A stretch of 64,000 nt of DNA, from assembly GCA_038363925.1 (NCBI GenBank), contig JAQQWL010000011.1, positions 4,588,001-4,652,000 on the forward strand, read 5' to 3'. The translations under genes were made by a program, and so were the position numbers. The notes under the pieces are model-generated. The model was given only the letters and a program-made list of their open reading frames with translations, made no database searches and was not told where the DNA came from. The DNA is from Apiospora phragmitis (Eukaryota > Ascomycota > Sordariomycetes > Amphisphaeriales > Apiosporaceae). This document shows positions 11,366 through 22,400 of this stretch, one piece after another (within the stretch, counting starts at the first letter, position 1; the number at the start of each line of letters is the position of its first letter).

Positions 11366-11824
11366 CTACGGGCCCCTTGGCTCAGGCGCAGGTTGGGTTC
11401 CTGTTGTCGGTGGTACCACGGACGCGGCCGGTGCACCCATCTCGATGTGGCCGTCCTGTTGCGGACTCTTCGAATAGGCTGGAGGCGCTTCGCCCAGCTC
11501 GTTTAACCCTTCCTCCCGGCTGGCAACACCGAGCCCGAACCTTCTTCGCCCCGCACCGCGAGGGGCATCCCCAGCACCGGCCCACTGCCAACGAGAGGCG
11601 CCTCCTGGACGTCTGTATCTACCCGTCCCCATGGATTCCAGATCTCGGTCGGGCGGGTTTGGGCCGAATGCCCTTAACATCTTGTTCCTCCTACGGTACC
11701 GCATGCAGGTCATCAGGACGGCGGCGATAGCTAGCACAACAATAGGGACCATAACCCAGGTGAATGGGTGAGCGCTGTTGCTCCCTAAACCTCCATCGTA
11801 ATCTCCATCCTCATCTGAAGACAT
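11366..11824 (-). CDS. Small one-pass membrane protein with PPxY motif
   Basis: A single uninterrupted exon of 152 residues. The N-terminus MSSDEDGDYDGGLGSN is acidic and short. One hydrophobic helix follows (VMVPIVVLAIAAVLMTCM, about residues 24-41), then a strongly basic RYRRRNK, which predicts the C-terminal 110 residues face the cytosol. The tail is Gly/Arg-rich and carries a GEAPPAYSKSP segment. PPxY motifs of this kind recruit WW-domain ubiquitin ligases of the Rsp5 class in fungi, so it could be an adaptor or an endocytosed protein (inference). I do not recognise a named family. No intron or signal peptide is evident. Confidence 0.6.
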   Translation of the reverse strand: MSSDEDGDYDGGLGSNSAHPFTWVMVPIVVLAIAAVLMTCMRYRRRNKMLRAFGPNPPDRDLESMGTGRYRRPGGASRWQWAGAGDAPRGAGRRRFGLGVASREEGLNELGEAPPAYSKSPQQDGHIEMGAPAASVVPPTTGTQPAPEPRGP

Positions 11825-12986
11825 CTTGCCCGACTACTCTGGAGTTTGCGGGGTCCGGTGTAAGTGGCGATGTGCTGTACAATTGTCGATGGGTTTGAGT
11901 CCCAGAATCGAGAAGCTGTGGTAGTCGGCAGCAACAGTCGAATGTGACTGTAAGAGTAAATCAAGATCAGCTTATTAGTGCTGGGGGATCCGGAGGGTCT
12001 AGACCGAGATTGAAGTCCTTACTTACGGACAAGCGTTGCTTACCGCCTGTGCCGCGAGTGCTTGGGGTAGCTGGATATCTCTCGTAGAGCTTTCGCGAGA
12101 CCAGCTCTTGACTTCAATTAAATGCAAACCCCTCGGAATGTCGGACGCACAAGCTGGTGGAGGGTGAAGGGTGAAGGGTGAAGTGAAGGGTGAAGGGTGA
12201 AGTGAAGGGTGAAGGGCACGCCAACGTGAAGAACATAGGCGAGGGAAATGACGAGATTATTAGAATTTAGAAGATGGTCAAGTGAGAGTGGAAATCCGTC
12301 CGAAGTTGATATGTGTGACGTTTGCGTAATTCGCTATGTGGTCGAACGCGTACTGCCACAGCAACTGCTACTCATTTGGTGACCGACCAGCGACATGAGG
12401 GGAAACCTAGGCAATGGCTAGGTATTGTACATGTAGGTTTTGGATATTGAAGGTAATAATCGTAAAGGTGAGTAAGGTAGGTCACATGGTACCTAGTGTA
12501 ACACTGGCCGAATGCAGTTGAAGAGACATTTATTAGAGGCGAGAACGCCCATCCTGCACCGAAGAAGCCGAACCTGCCATCGCGCAAGTCAACTTCGTCA
12601 TTTTCTATCAGGGAGGGTGTCAAGAAATCCAGCTTGTTTTGACGTGAGTGGAAGGTCCACGGGAGAGACCGGCAGATGCTCAAACTGCCATGCACCTTGC
12701 ACTGCAGTGATCCATTGAAGATTGGTCGCACGTAGCACCTCCCCCACCTTCGACGGAACGCCAAACTGGCCCCTTGATGAATTAATTAGTGGATCTCGGC
12801 CTGTGGCTTGGAGGCGTGGAGGCTGTTCCATTCTTCCGCTCATCCCATCCAGCAAGACACCTAGACATCTGAAAAAGAAGGCATCGGCCAACGGGCATAC
12901 GATCGTACGCAGTGCACAGCCCGGACACCAGTCGAATCCTGCAACTACAGCATCGGCAGCGCAGTCAGCTCCAAGGTTCAGTCGCC
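11825..12986. other. Intergenic region between divergent membrane-protein gene and TFB5
   Basis: Shared upstream region of two divergently transcribed genes. It contains a short tandem repeat at 12161-12213 (separate entry). No coding exon was found. Confidence 0.5.
12161..12213. repeat. Tandem repeat of GGGTGAA with interspersed GTGAA
   Basis: The heptamer GGGTGAA is repeated about seven times, with shortened GTGAA units inserted after every two or three copies. This gives a higher-order unit of about 19 nt. It lies in the upstream region of the PPxY protein gene and TFB5. Confidence 0.8.
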
Positions 12987-13331
12987 ATGGTTCGAGCAGT
13001 TAGAGGTGAGGAGGATGCTTAAATTCCACTCCCGAGTGACCCCAGCTTAATCCCTTCCAGGTGTGCTCGTCGAGTGCGACCCTGCCATCAAGTCCATCAT
13101 CGTCAACATCAACAGCGAGAACAATGAGTATATCATTGAGGACTTGGACGACTCGCATCTGGTAGTGCAGGAGAACAAGGTGCAGCAACTCAAGTATCTG
13201 CTCGACCAGGTCCGTTTTATGACCCTCGTTCTGCCTTTTTACAGGGGCTTACTAACATTACACAGCGTTTGAAGGATACCATTATGGAGCCCGAGAGGGA
13301 CTCCGACTCGGATCGCGATGTCAAGGACTAG
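12987..13331 (+). CDS. TFB5: TFIIH subunit Tfb5 (TTDA/GTF2H5)
   Basis: Three exons, 12987-13005, 13061-13209 and 13266-13331, encode 77 residues. The protein has the whole Tfb5 fold: MVRAVRGVLVECDPAIKSII, then the IIEDLDDSHLVV core, then a short acidic tail (PERDSDSDRDVKD). Tfb5 is the smallest core subunit of TFIIH. It pairs with Tfb2/p52 and stimulates the XPB translocase in nucleotide-excision repair and transcription. The first exon is only 19 nt, so the gene is easily missed by simple frame scanning. Splice phases (1 and 0) join without interruption and the length is normal for the family. Confidence 0.92.
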
Positions 13332-13487
13332 AGAACTAGGTCATCATGATGATGTATTTATTGATTCCGTGGAGGGCGGCGTTTTTGGTGCAACGGTTAA
13401 ACGGCATTGGCGAAACTGCCCAAGTCTTGATATCCTTCCTAACGTGTACTGTTCTTCATTCCCCAAGGCCTTCTTCTTCTGTACGTT

Positions 13488-14438
13488 TTACAGTTTTGCA
13501 AATCGTGGCTTAGTCTTATTCAGCCCGGATAGCAGAGCAGATTTCACGTCTTCGGTTTGAAGCATCGCCGAGTTCCATATGGCAGTGTAGTGCAGGCCTG
13601 TCATGAATGTCAGCACTGATTCAGAGATGATGACGGAACTGATCCTTACTGTCAGCGACGGAATGGTCTCTTGCGTGGTTGATTAGCTCCTTGGTGCCCT
13701 GGACAGCAACCGGGCTTTTCGAGGCAACCAGCGAAGCCCAACTGATGGCCGCCGCAATGGATTCCACCTTGCTGCCATAGACTTGACTGACAAAACCCGC
13801 GGCGAGGGCCTCGTCCGCACCAAATATCCGCGCAGACAGGGAAATGTCTTTAACCCAGGATATGTTTGACACCACTTTAGGTAGCCTGCTCAAAGTCCCT
13901 ATGTCTGCGGCCAACCCGATATCGACTTCCTTAACCGCCAGCTTAGTGTCTTTAGAGCAGATGCGAACATCGGCACAGCAGGACATGTCGATGGCTAGGC
14001 CAAAGGAGATGCCATGTAGGACGCAGATGATGGCTACCGACGACAGACTTCGTTAGCTTCGGCATGAGGGTTTCCATAAGCCTGGATACATACGTTTCTC
14101 GCATTTTTCTATACGACTGATGCACTCCTGGAATTCATCGATATGGCGCCTCATGGATGTCGCCGCTCTGGCCCCGTCCCTTTGGAAACCGATAGAGCTC
14201 CGCCCTGGCTAGCGGCCTGCACATCTAAACCGGAGGTGAAGGCCCGGTCGCCAGCTCCGGAGAAGACAACCGCTCGTACATCAGGATCGTGCGACAGCTT
14301 ATCGAATACCTTGCCGAGCTCAAGCCACATGTCTTCGAAGAAGGCGTTCAGCTTCTGCGGCCTATTGATTTCCACATGGGCCACATATTCGCTGGGAGAG
14401 GACACAATGAAGTGTTTGAGTTGAGAATAGTCCTGCAT
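13488..14438 (-). CDS. Peroxisomal enoyl-CoA hydratase/isomerase, dienoyl-CoA isomerase type
   Basis: Exons 14438-14094, 14033-13650 and 13597-13488. The protein shows the crotonase fold: NRPQKLNAFFEDMWLELGKV, the first oxyanion loop AFTSGLDVQAAS, RRHIDEFQECISRIEKCEKP across intron 1, and VLHGISFGLAIDMSCCADVR with the second oxyanion glycine and the family acidic residues. Fungal ECH1/Delta3,5-Delta2,4-dienoyl-CoA isomerases share this layout and act in beta-oxidation of unsaturated fatty acids. The C-terminus NKTKPRFAKL ends in AKL, a type 1 peroxisomal targeting signal. One base appears to be missing in a four-base G/C run near 14171, where the frame moves between the SKGTGP segment and RAATSMRR. 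The gene is divergent from UTP15 across about 700 bp. Confidence 0.8.
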
Positions 14439-15136
14439 CTTGTTTGAGACCGAACGAAGTAGTATATGAAAAATAATTGAGTCTCGGTGATTAGGAATTG
14501 GAATATATTCTATGAGCAAGCTCGGAATGTTGGGGTATGTCTACTCTCGATGTCTGACACATCAGCTCGGTTGTAATGGCTATGGATGGCTATTTGATGG
14601 ATGGACCGAGGCAGAGCAGGGGTCTTTTCCTTTTCATACAGAAGTACGGAGTACATAGTGGCATATCCTGCACGTACAGAGTTCCAGGCACTAACAATTC
14701 GAACCGTCAACGAATCACAATCGTATTTGACCACTTTTTAGTTGGCGAAGTGAGACCGTGAGATTGGAGCTATCAGATGACCATGACTGTGTAACAGTGG
14801 AAGTACGGAATATTCAAAGTATCGCTGAATGCCCGGCAGTTGCTAATTGATTCAAGTTGCACATGATGCGAATGATGCAAAATAAACTGGTAAGCCACAA
14901 GCCACAAACCACGGTCCGGGGTCATGCTTTATCGTGCAGCAAAGTCCACTTCTTATCGCTGCGCTAGCAGGTTCCTGGTTTAGAGTATGGATCGTTCGCA
15001 AAAAGTCGGCAAATATTGACCCAATTGACCGACGGCCCATTAAAAAAATATTGAAGCGTCGAGATCCGAGAGCTTCTTGTCGCACGCTTCATAGTTCAAA
15101 CAGCACGGCAATCTCAAGGCCGCAATTGACGATAAC
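14439..15136. promoter_or_regulatory. Shared divergent upstream region, isomerase and UTP15
   Basis: About 700 bp between two gene starts pointing away from each other, so it should hold both promoters. No coding sequence was found. No clear TATA box could be tied to either start. Confidence 0.5.
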
Positions 15137-16818
15137 ATGGCTGCCGAAGTCGCTCCTCTACCGCAGCTGAAGCTGCCCTCTGGCCGCTGCCTTTCACTGC
15201 CGAGCAGAGATACTGGAAGACTTTCAAGAACCAGCTGAACATCCCCTCGCCCACGCAGTACCCTGTCACCCATATCACGTCCCCCTCGACGAACCTGAGC
15301 AATGCGTCTGCCTCCAACTGTGACTTGTTCGCCGTCACAACGGGCACACGAGTGCAGCTATATTCCATCCGAACGAGGAAGCTGGTCAAGACCATCACGA
15401 GGTTCGGCGACATTGCCCGGAGCGGAGATGTGCGACGCGACGGCAGGATCATGGTGGCTGGTGATGACCAGGGAAAGATACAAGTCTTCGATGTGAACTC
15501 GCGCGCCATCCTGAAGACTTGGATCCAGCACAAGCAGCCCGTCTGGACAACCAAGTTCTCCCCGGCCGACTTGACGAGTCTTATGAGTACGAGCGATGAC
15601 AAGACTGTTCGGCTCTGGGATCTCCCAAGCCAGGACAGCACATCTTCGTTTGTAGGCCATACCGATTACGTGCGCAGTGGTGCCTTCATGCCAGGAACTA
15701 TGTCCAACATGATCGTGACCGGTAGTTATGATACAACAGTAAGTGAAGGGATTGCTATAACTCGGAGCATCGTCAATCTACAGTGTTCGCTAATTCAAGC
15801 TTGCAGGTCAAACTCTGGGATCCCCGTGCGCCGCGTGCTGCAGTGATGACCTTCAAGCATGCATCGCCCATCGAGGACGTCCTGCCTCTCACGACCGGGA
15901 CTACGGTTCTGGCTGCTTGCGAATCGCAAATCTCGGTACTTGATTTGGTTGCGGCCAAGCCACTGCAGATGATTTCGAACCACCAGAAGACGGTCACTTC
16001 CCTCTCGCTGGCTTCGGGTGGGTAGTCGTGTTGTTTCTGGTGGTCTCGATGGACATGTCAAGGTCTTTGAAACAACCGGTTGGAACGTTGTCGCAGGCGC
16101 AAAATACCCCTCGCCCATCTTGGCCGTGCGTGTTATCACATCAGGGGCCAACAATGATGACCGTCATCTTGCTGTGGGCATGCAGAATGGCCAGCTCTCG
16201 ATTAAAACACGACTTACTGGCCCCGAGGCTGCAAAGACCAAGGAACGTGAGGCAGAGATGGCAGCTCTGATTGCAGGAAATATTGCGCAACACGACAAGG
16301 TCAAGACGAAGAGGAAGCGCATCGGCGCAGCCCAGAGTCGCTTGGATCTTCTAGGTGAAGGCGCCGATGTCGTGATCGCTGGCAACCCCGCAACAAAAAG
16401 CAGGTCGACCAAGGAGACAGCCTGGCAGAAGGATCTCCGACGGGGCCATTTCGTATCAGCGCTCGACCGTGTCCTCGATACCAGATCAAAACATTACGCA
16501 CCCCTTTCTGTACTCACTCTTCTTGTGGCTTTACGGCATCGCTCAGCGCTGCGTGAGGCCCTTGAAGGGCGGGATGAGGAGAGTGTTATGCCCGTATTGG
16601 ATTGGGTCCAGAAGCACATTGTCGACCCTCGCTATACGATTGTCTGCACTGATGTGGCAACACACCTCCTAGACTTATATGGCGAGTACGCTGGCGAAAG
16701 CAAAGAGTTGGGAGAGGGGTTCAAGACTCTATGCCGTAGAGTGAGCAAGGAAACCGGGACCGTGCAGTTGACCACTGAGGTCCAAGGTATGTTGGAAATA
16801 GTGCTCGCGGGCGTATAA
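15137..16818 (+). CDS. UTP15: U3 snoRNP/t-UTP WD40 protein Utp15
   Basis: Two exons (15137-15738, 15807-16818) span about 535 codons. The N-terminal half holds WD40 blades (TTKFSPADLTSLMSTSDDKT, TGSYDTTV / KLWDPRAP across the intron, VVSGGLDGHVKVFET). The C-terminal half is the UTP15 C-terminal helical domain (LRRGHFVSALDRVLDT, then VLTLLVALRHRSALREALEG). Utp15 belongs to the t-UTP/UTP-A complex of the small-subunit processome in the nucleolus, needed for 35S pre-rRNA synthesis and processing. The frame breaks twice. Around 15181 one base is missing between LKLPSG and PLPFTAEQRYWK; around 16019 one base is extra in a GGGTGGG run, creating a TAG. As the gene is expected to be essential, sequence error is more likely than decay. 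Confidence 0.87.
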
Positions 16819-17387
16819 GGGGTGAAGGAGAAGGATGGATGATGGTGTCAAGCTCCCATTTTTTCTGCATAGCGTCAGGCGTTTAGGTCTAGGAAAAGGA
16901 TACTCAGAGTTTGCTGGATGTATGTAGCTGCGGCTGATATAGATGTGCAAAAACAGCACTGATGTCTGCCTTCTTCAAACTCATGCGGCCGTTTATCAAA
17001 CTATACCACCTAGTTCCTCTTCCTGGCTTCCATTCGTCGATGCAAATGAGTACGCAATAAACGCAACTGTCTCATCCACCCGATAGTTCATAACTCGTAG
17101 CTGAACTTGGAGGAAAGGAAACACAGCCCCCTTTTCCGGCCAGTACAATCATAACATTCCCCCGTACGTTTACCCCTGCTTCTCAAAGGTTTAGTGACAT
17201 AACGCCCTGAAGGTTTTAGAGACCGGTATCTCCCTGATATCCTTGTACACGAGACAGCATGTTCCCACAGTGTAGTGCTCTGTCCGGATGATTAGTGATA
17301 GCCTACAAGGGCGTCATCACGCTGGTGTTGCCACCAGATGACGACCTCCTCGGTCGGGGTGAGCTCTCCTCCGGCACGTATGGCAGG
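16819..17387. other. Intergenic, convergent 3' ends
   Basis: Space between the 3' ends of UTP15 and the next, oppositely oriented gene. No gene seen. Confidence 0.5.
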
Positions 17388-18074
17388 CTAGACTTTCTTC
17401 ATGGACATCTTGAACCGATCAAACGCCTCTCGCGCGTAAACACGAGCTTGGTCTTCTATCTCAGTGACAGGCGCCGCCTTTTCATCCCTGCTGCCAAGCT
17501 CCAGCAACGCCTCTCTAATCTTCCTGAAGGCACCCGCGAAGATGTACTCTTGCCAGAACATCATCTTGCCGTTTCTCAAGACACGATCCAGCTCCCGGTT
17601 CAGTGTATCGCCCTGACGAAGGAGTACGTAGGACGGGAGTAGAGGCGGACGGGCATTGCCACTCCTCGATTGTGGTGGTGATGATCCCTTCCTGCTTCGG
17701 TGCCGGCTTCGCTGTTTAGTCTTCTTGTTCTTACCGGGATGGTTGACGACATTCTTGTTGGTCCCATTCGAACATGCATGCGCCGCGTCGTTGTTGGAAC
17801 GATGCTTGGGGCGAGTGTTTCTGCTAGTAGATGTCGGTTGCTCTTCACGTGGACAGCCGACAGCCTGCGCGTTGCCAGTGGACTGCTGCAGTGGGTGCGA
17901 TGAGGGGTTGTCGTAATGGGATGTGTTGAGTGGGATATCCTGTAATACCTTCTGGGGCTTAGCTACGTCCAGCCCGGGCTCCTGGCTGCTGGTTGGCTTT
18001 GTGAAGTTCGGCATTGCTCTGAATTTTTGATGCGCTGCAAATAGACTTGGACTTCGGGTCTGGTCAGGGACCAA
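17388..18074 (-). CDS. Unknown basic protein with conserved-looking C-terminal helix region
   Basis: A single exon of 228 residues, or 208 if translation starts at MPNFTKPTSSQEPG (18014). The first 120 residues are low-complexity, rich in Ser, Asn, Pro and Gln. They are followed by a basic stretch (NKKTKQRSRHRSRKGS) that could act as a nuclear signal or bind nucleic acid. The last 75 residues look folded and helical: RQGDTLNRELDRVLRNGK, then MMFWQEYIFAGAFRKIREAL, ending DRFKMSMKKV. I do not recognise the family. The mixed hydrophobic pattern of the C-terminus and the absence of frame breaks support a real gene, but no neighbour hints at a role. Confidence 0.5.
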   Translation of the reverse strand: MVPDQTRSPSLFAAHQKFRAMPNFTKPTSSQEPGLDVAKPQKVLQDIPLNTSHYDNPSSHPLQQSTGNAQAVGCPREEQPTSTSRNTRPKHRSNNDAAHACSNGTNKNVVNHPGKNKKTKQRSRHRSRKGSSPPQSRSGNARPPLLPSYVLLRQGDTLNRELDRVLRNGKMMFWQEYIFAGAFRKIREALLELGSRDEKAAPVTEIEDQARVYAREAFDRFKMSMKKV

Positions 18075-19462
18075 ATATGTGACGCTGCTCAGAACAGGTC
18101 ATAATCTAACATCAAATGGGTTCGCGAAGTTGGCATTGAGGAGCCGCTGTGTGTTTGCGTAGACCACGGTCATTAGCAATCAAGGTGTCCAGGCAGCTCG
18201 TAATGTCTACTTGTATCCATCACAGTGGAAGGTGCGTATTGTACTTGTACTGCCTTGGGTTCGGTCAAAAGACTGAGGCAGTCACATAGGAGCTCTTTTG
18301 TTCAAGGGCATGGTGAGAAACTAAGCAAGTTACAAAACAATGGTTCATATCATATATCCAATTTCAGTCGAAGTTTCTGTTAACCCGAGTACCTAACTTA
18401 CCATGCGAGCTACCGGCAGACTCTTTCAATATTGCTGTAAGATGGGCCAGTCCACCGAGCTTTTCGAATCTCGAATGAGGTCTGAAAGTTAGGTAGACAT
18501 CAACTGTACTACCCTTTCTCTACGCTACAACACTCAGCTAAGCATCAATTTCAAGGTAGGTATCCCCTTGAATGCTGTTTTCACAGCCCCCACCCCCCTC
18601 CCTTGCCGTACAGTACGGTCCCCAGAAAATTTAGTACGATCGGCGCGCCGTTTTTAACGTCCGATCCGCTAAGTGTGCAATTTGATTGGATGAATCAACC
18701 CTGTTTTTGCTCGCACGAGCCTGCCGATCTGCTGCCGATGTACAATACGGCAAACAAAGAGGGGCGGGGGGGGGGGGGCTGTGAAACAGCATTCAAGGGG
18801 ATAGGTCATATTATACAAAGATCAAGAGAGTAGCTGCACATCCCAAAATCCTCCAGTACAGACATGTCCATGCAGCTGTCGTGTAATTGCCAGTCGTGCA
18901 GGAAAGTAGGACAAAGCAGCCTGCCGGCATCACGCCACCCAGCACATTGATGCGAATGCAGCATGATTATTGACTGGAGGTTTGCTCCAACATGATCGGG
19001 TTGCCAATAGCTATCAATGCCGGAAAGCGGTATGGATGCCGATGCCTATCGGGTCTCCGTCCGCCCCTCACTTGACAACACATCCGAAAAATCCCTACAC
19101 GCCAGACAGACCGTTTGACACACTGATTGACCTAGGATGCAATTGCATGTTTGCTCGACGGCCGAGGTTATCAAGAACTTGGGAGCGTGTATAGGCATGT
19201 CCCCGCTATTTCCACTATAGATAGTAATGTGGATGGATGGACTGACGGCACGGACGGGGGGGAGGAACGATTGGATCGATTCGTCTTGCATCTATTTGAC
19301 CAGGGCAAGCTGGGGTAATCTGCCAAGCCCCGATCCATCCCCATGCCCTTTTCTGCCGAAGTTGATGCATCCAAATCATCGTATCTGTCACCAATATTAA
19401 CGCTCAATAGTAGGTCGAAGAGTTGTCGAAGCAGCATACGAGGTAAAAGGAAAGAGGAGAGG
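18075..19462. other. Intergenic stretch with poly-G run
   Basis: About 1.4 kb upstream of the first hydantoinase gene. It holds a G4-C-G13 tract at 18761-18778 and no convincing coding exon. Confidence 0.5.
18761..18778 (+). repeat. Poly-G tract (G4 C G13)
   Basis: Four G, one C, then thirteen consecutive G. One of several long G/C homopolymers in the non-coding parts of this window. Confidence 0.9.
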
Positions 19463-22400
19463 ATGGATTATAGGCTGGGTGTGGACGTCGGTGTAAGTAG
19501 ATCGGTGGATCGCTAAGCAATACATTTAGGGAACCTTCACCGATGTCTGTGTGATTACGCCCGAAGGAGAGACCATTCGTGCCAAGACGCCTTCGACACC
19601 ACAGGACCAAAGTATTGGTGTCAAGGATGGCATCGAGAAGGTCCGAAGTATTCTCAAGTCAAAGTACAGCTGGGACGGCGAATTTTCTTACATACACCAC
19701 GGCAGTACCGTTGGTAAGGCAAAACCCCCTCACTGCACTCTGACTATGGCTAACTCATGTGGCAGCCACAAACGCCATTCTCGAGTCAAAGGGAGTCAAG
19801 GCCGGGCTCATCGTGACAGCGGGATTCAAAGAGGTCCTCACAACCGACGATCCCAGATCCCTGGAGGACTTGGCGGATGGATCAGCTTCGTCCCCCCAGA
19901 ACCGGTTGTCCCCCTGGAGCGAACAGTCCAGTGTACCGGCAGGATCTCGGCTACCGGCGAGGTTGCGATTCCTCTCGATGAGACAGCTCTCCGGAGTGAC
20001 TTGGCTGATTTGAAGCGCCAACAACCTGAAGCCATCACCATCAGCTTACTCAACTCATACGTCAACGATGAACATGAGAGGGATGTGGTGAAGGTCGTCC
20101 GTGAGGAGTTCGGACCCGAAATCGAGATTATCTGCTCTGCTGATGTGTTGCCCGAAGCCGGCGAATACGAAAGGACCGTCACAGCAGCCGCCAACGCCGT
20201 CGTCAAGCCAATAGTGAAGATATACATGGATGGTTTACAGAAGCTACTGCTTCCTGACAGCAAGATCATCCGCATATTGAAGAGTGACGGTGCCCTGACT
20301 AGTCTTTCACAGGCTGGCGAGCTCCCAGTGAACCTACTGATGTCAGGTCCGGCTGGTGGCGTTCAAGGAGTCGTGGATGTAATTTCTAAACAAACGCCCT
20401 ACAGAAACCTCATCACCCTCGATGTAAGTGGCCATATCTTGATGGTGCACACTGAGTTGAAAAAGGTCATAGCTGACGAGGAGGACAGATGGGTGGTACC
20501 TCAACCGATGTCGCGTTAATTGTCGATGGCAAGCCTGCGCTGCGTAGAGAGACTGTGGTGGATAAACTGACTGTCAGGGCTCCCTCGGTCGATTTACGAA
20601 CCGTAGGCGCCGGAGGTGGTTCTATCGCGCGGTTTACCGATCTCACAGCCAGCATGCGAGTTGGCCCCGAGAGCGCAGGTGCCAGCCCTGAGCCGGCTTG
20701 CTACAAGAAAGGGGGGAAGATGCCGACCGTGGCAGCTGCCAACCTGGCCCTTGGCTACCTACCGGACAAGTTTCTGGGCGGCGATTTCCAGCTGGATGTC
20801 CCAGCAGCAGTGGCGGCAGTCAAGTCCGTTGCTGATCAGATGGGCATCTCGGTAGAAAAAACTGCCAGTGGCATCCTCGACCTCGTGAATGAGACCATGT
20901 ACGGAGCGTTGCGTCAGGTTTCGGTTGAACAAGGATATGACCCGAGAGATTTCGCACTGGTCGCTTTCGGTGGCGCCGGGCCACTTCACGCCTGTGCCAT
21001 TGGCAAGCTCCTGGGAGCGTGGCCAGTCATCGTCCCGCAAGCCCCTGGTGTCTTGTGCGCGCAAGGTGACGCAACCACCAAGCTGTCCGAGGCCAAGTCT
21101 ATCTCATACATCAAGACTTTATCTCGGTTTCTTTGGACGAGCTCAAGTCGGTTCTGCAGAACCTGGAGCGGCATCGTACCGATACCATGACCATGACCCT
21201 CGAAGGTTCCTCGGAAAAGAAGATCGGCGTGACCTATGATGCTGACATCCGGTACCATGGCCAGGCCCTCGACATCACGGTTTCTTTCACACCCGAAGAG
21301 CTTGCCAAGGGCAAGAGGAGCTCTTCAAGTTACTGGCTGATAGATTTAACGCCACTCGTGAGCTGCAGTTCGGCTTCTCCATGGAGGACCTGGAATTTGA
21401 GCTGGTGCGGTTGGGTGTCGCTGCTACCGATGCTTCCTCGCCGGTAGAATTCGCAGCCATGTCTCCCGAGACTGATGGCTTGGCAAGCTCCGTGTCCGAG
21501 CCCGCCGTGGTCAACAAGAAGACGATCACAGTGGAAGGGAGACAGGTCGAGGCCACCTTCTACGACCGAGCCCAGCTCAACAAGGCGGGCCTGCGACTCG
21601 ACGGCCCGTGTGTCATTTCCGAGATGGGCTCGAATACTCTGATTCTCCCCGGTTTCTTTGGAGAGATCGACCAGATTGGTAAAATTCTGATCAGGCCAGT
21701 CGATGAGTCCGCCCTCGCCAAGACCAAGGATTTCACCAAGGAGTCCGCAAGGCAGGAGGTCACCAAATCTCCTCACATCCCTACACTAGTCGGCTCTGCG
21801 CTACAGGCCGTTCGCATGGAGATGGACACTCTCGCCCTCCGCTGTTCGATGTCACCCGGTATCCGTGAACAGCAGGACGAATTCAACGTTGTTACTAATG
21901 AAAAGGGGCAAATGCTGGTAAGGATACGAAAGACCCGAGCAATTGCGCTTTGGCCTGTCCGCTGATACTTTTCTCATTATAGATTGGCCAATTCGGGTCT
22001 TTTATCGGTCGTAAGTGGCATAAGATGGACAGGTGTTGCATGCTTCGGATGGAACTTGCTGACGTTCGCTATTGCAGAGTTCCTTCGTGGTTGGGAAAAG
22101 GTTGGCGGCACGATCAACGAAGGAGATATCTTCATCACCAACGACCCTTACTCTACCGAAGGGGCCATCAGCCACCTGAATGACGTGATCATTCTACTGC
22201 CCATATACTACGAACATGAAATTGCTGGTTGTGCAGCAAACTTCGGCCATCTTTCGTACGTCATGGTGCTCCCCTTCCCTTAGCACAACTAACATAGTGT
22301 CCTAGTGATGTCGGCGGCAAAGTGCCCGGTAGCATGTCTGTTTCTTCGTCGACAATATTCGAGGACGGCGTTCAGATTCCTATTTGCAAGCTTTACAAGG

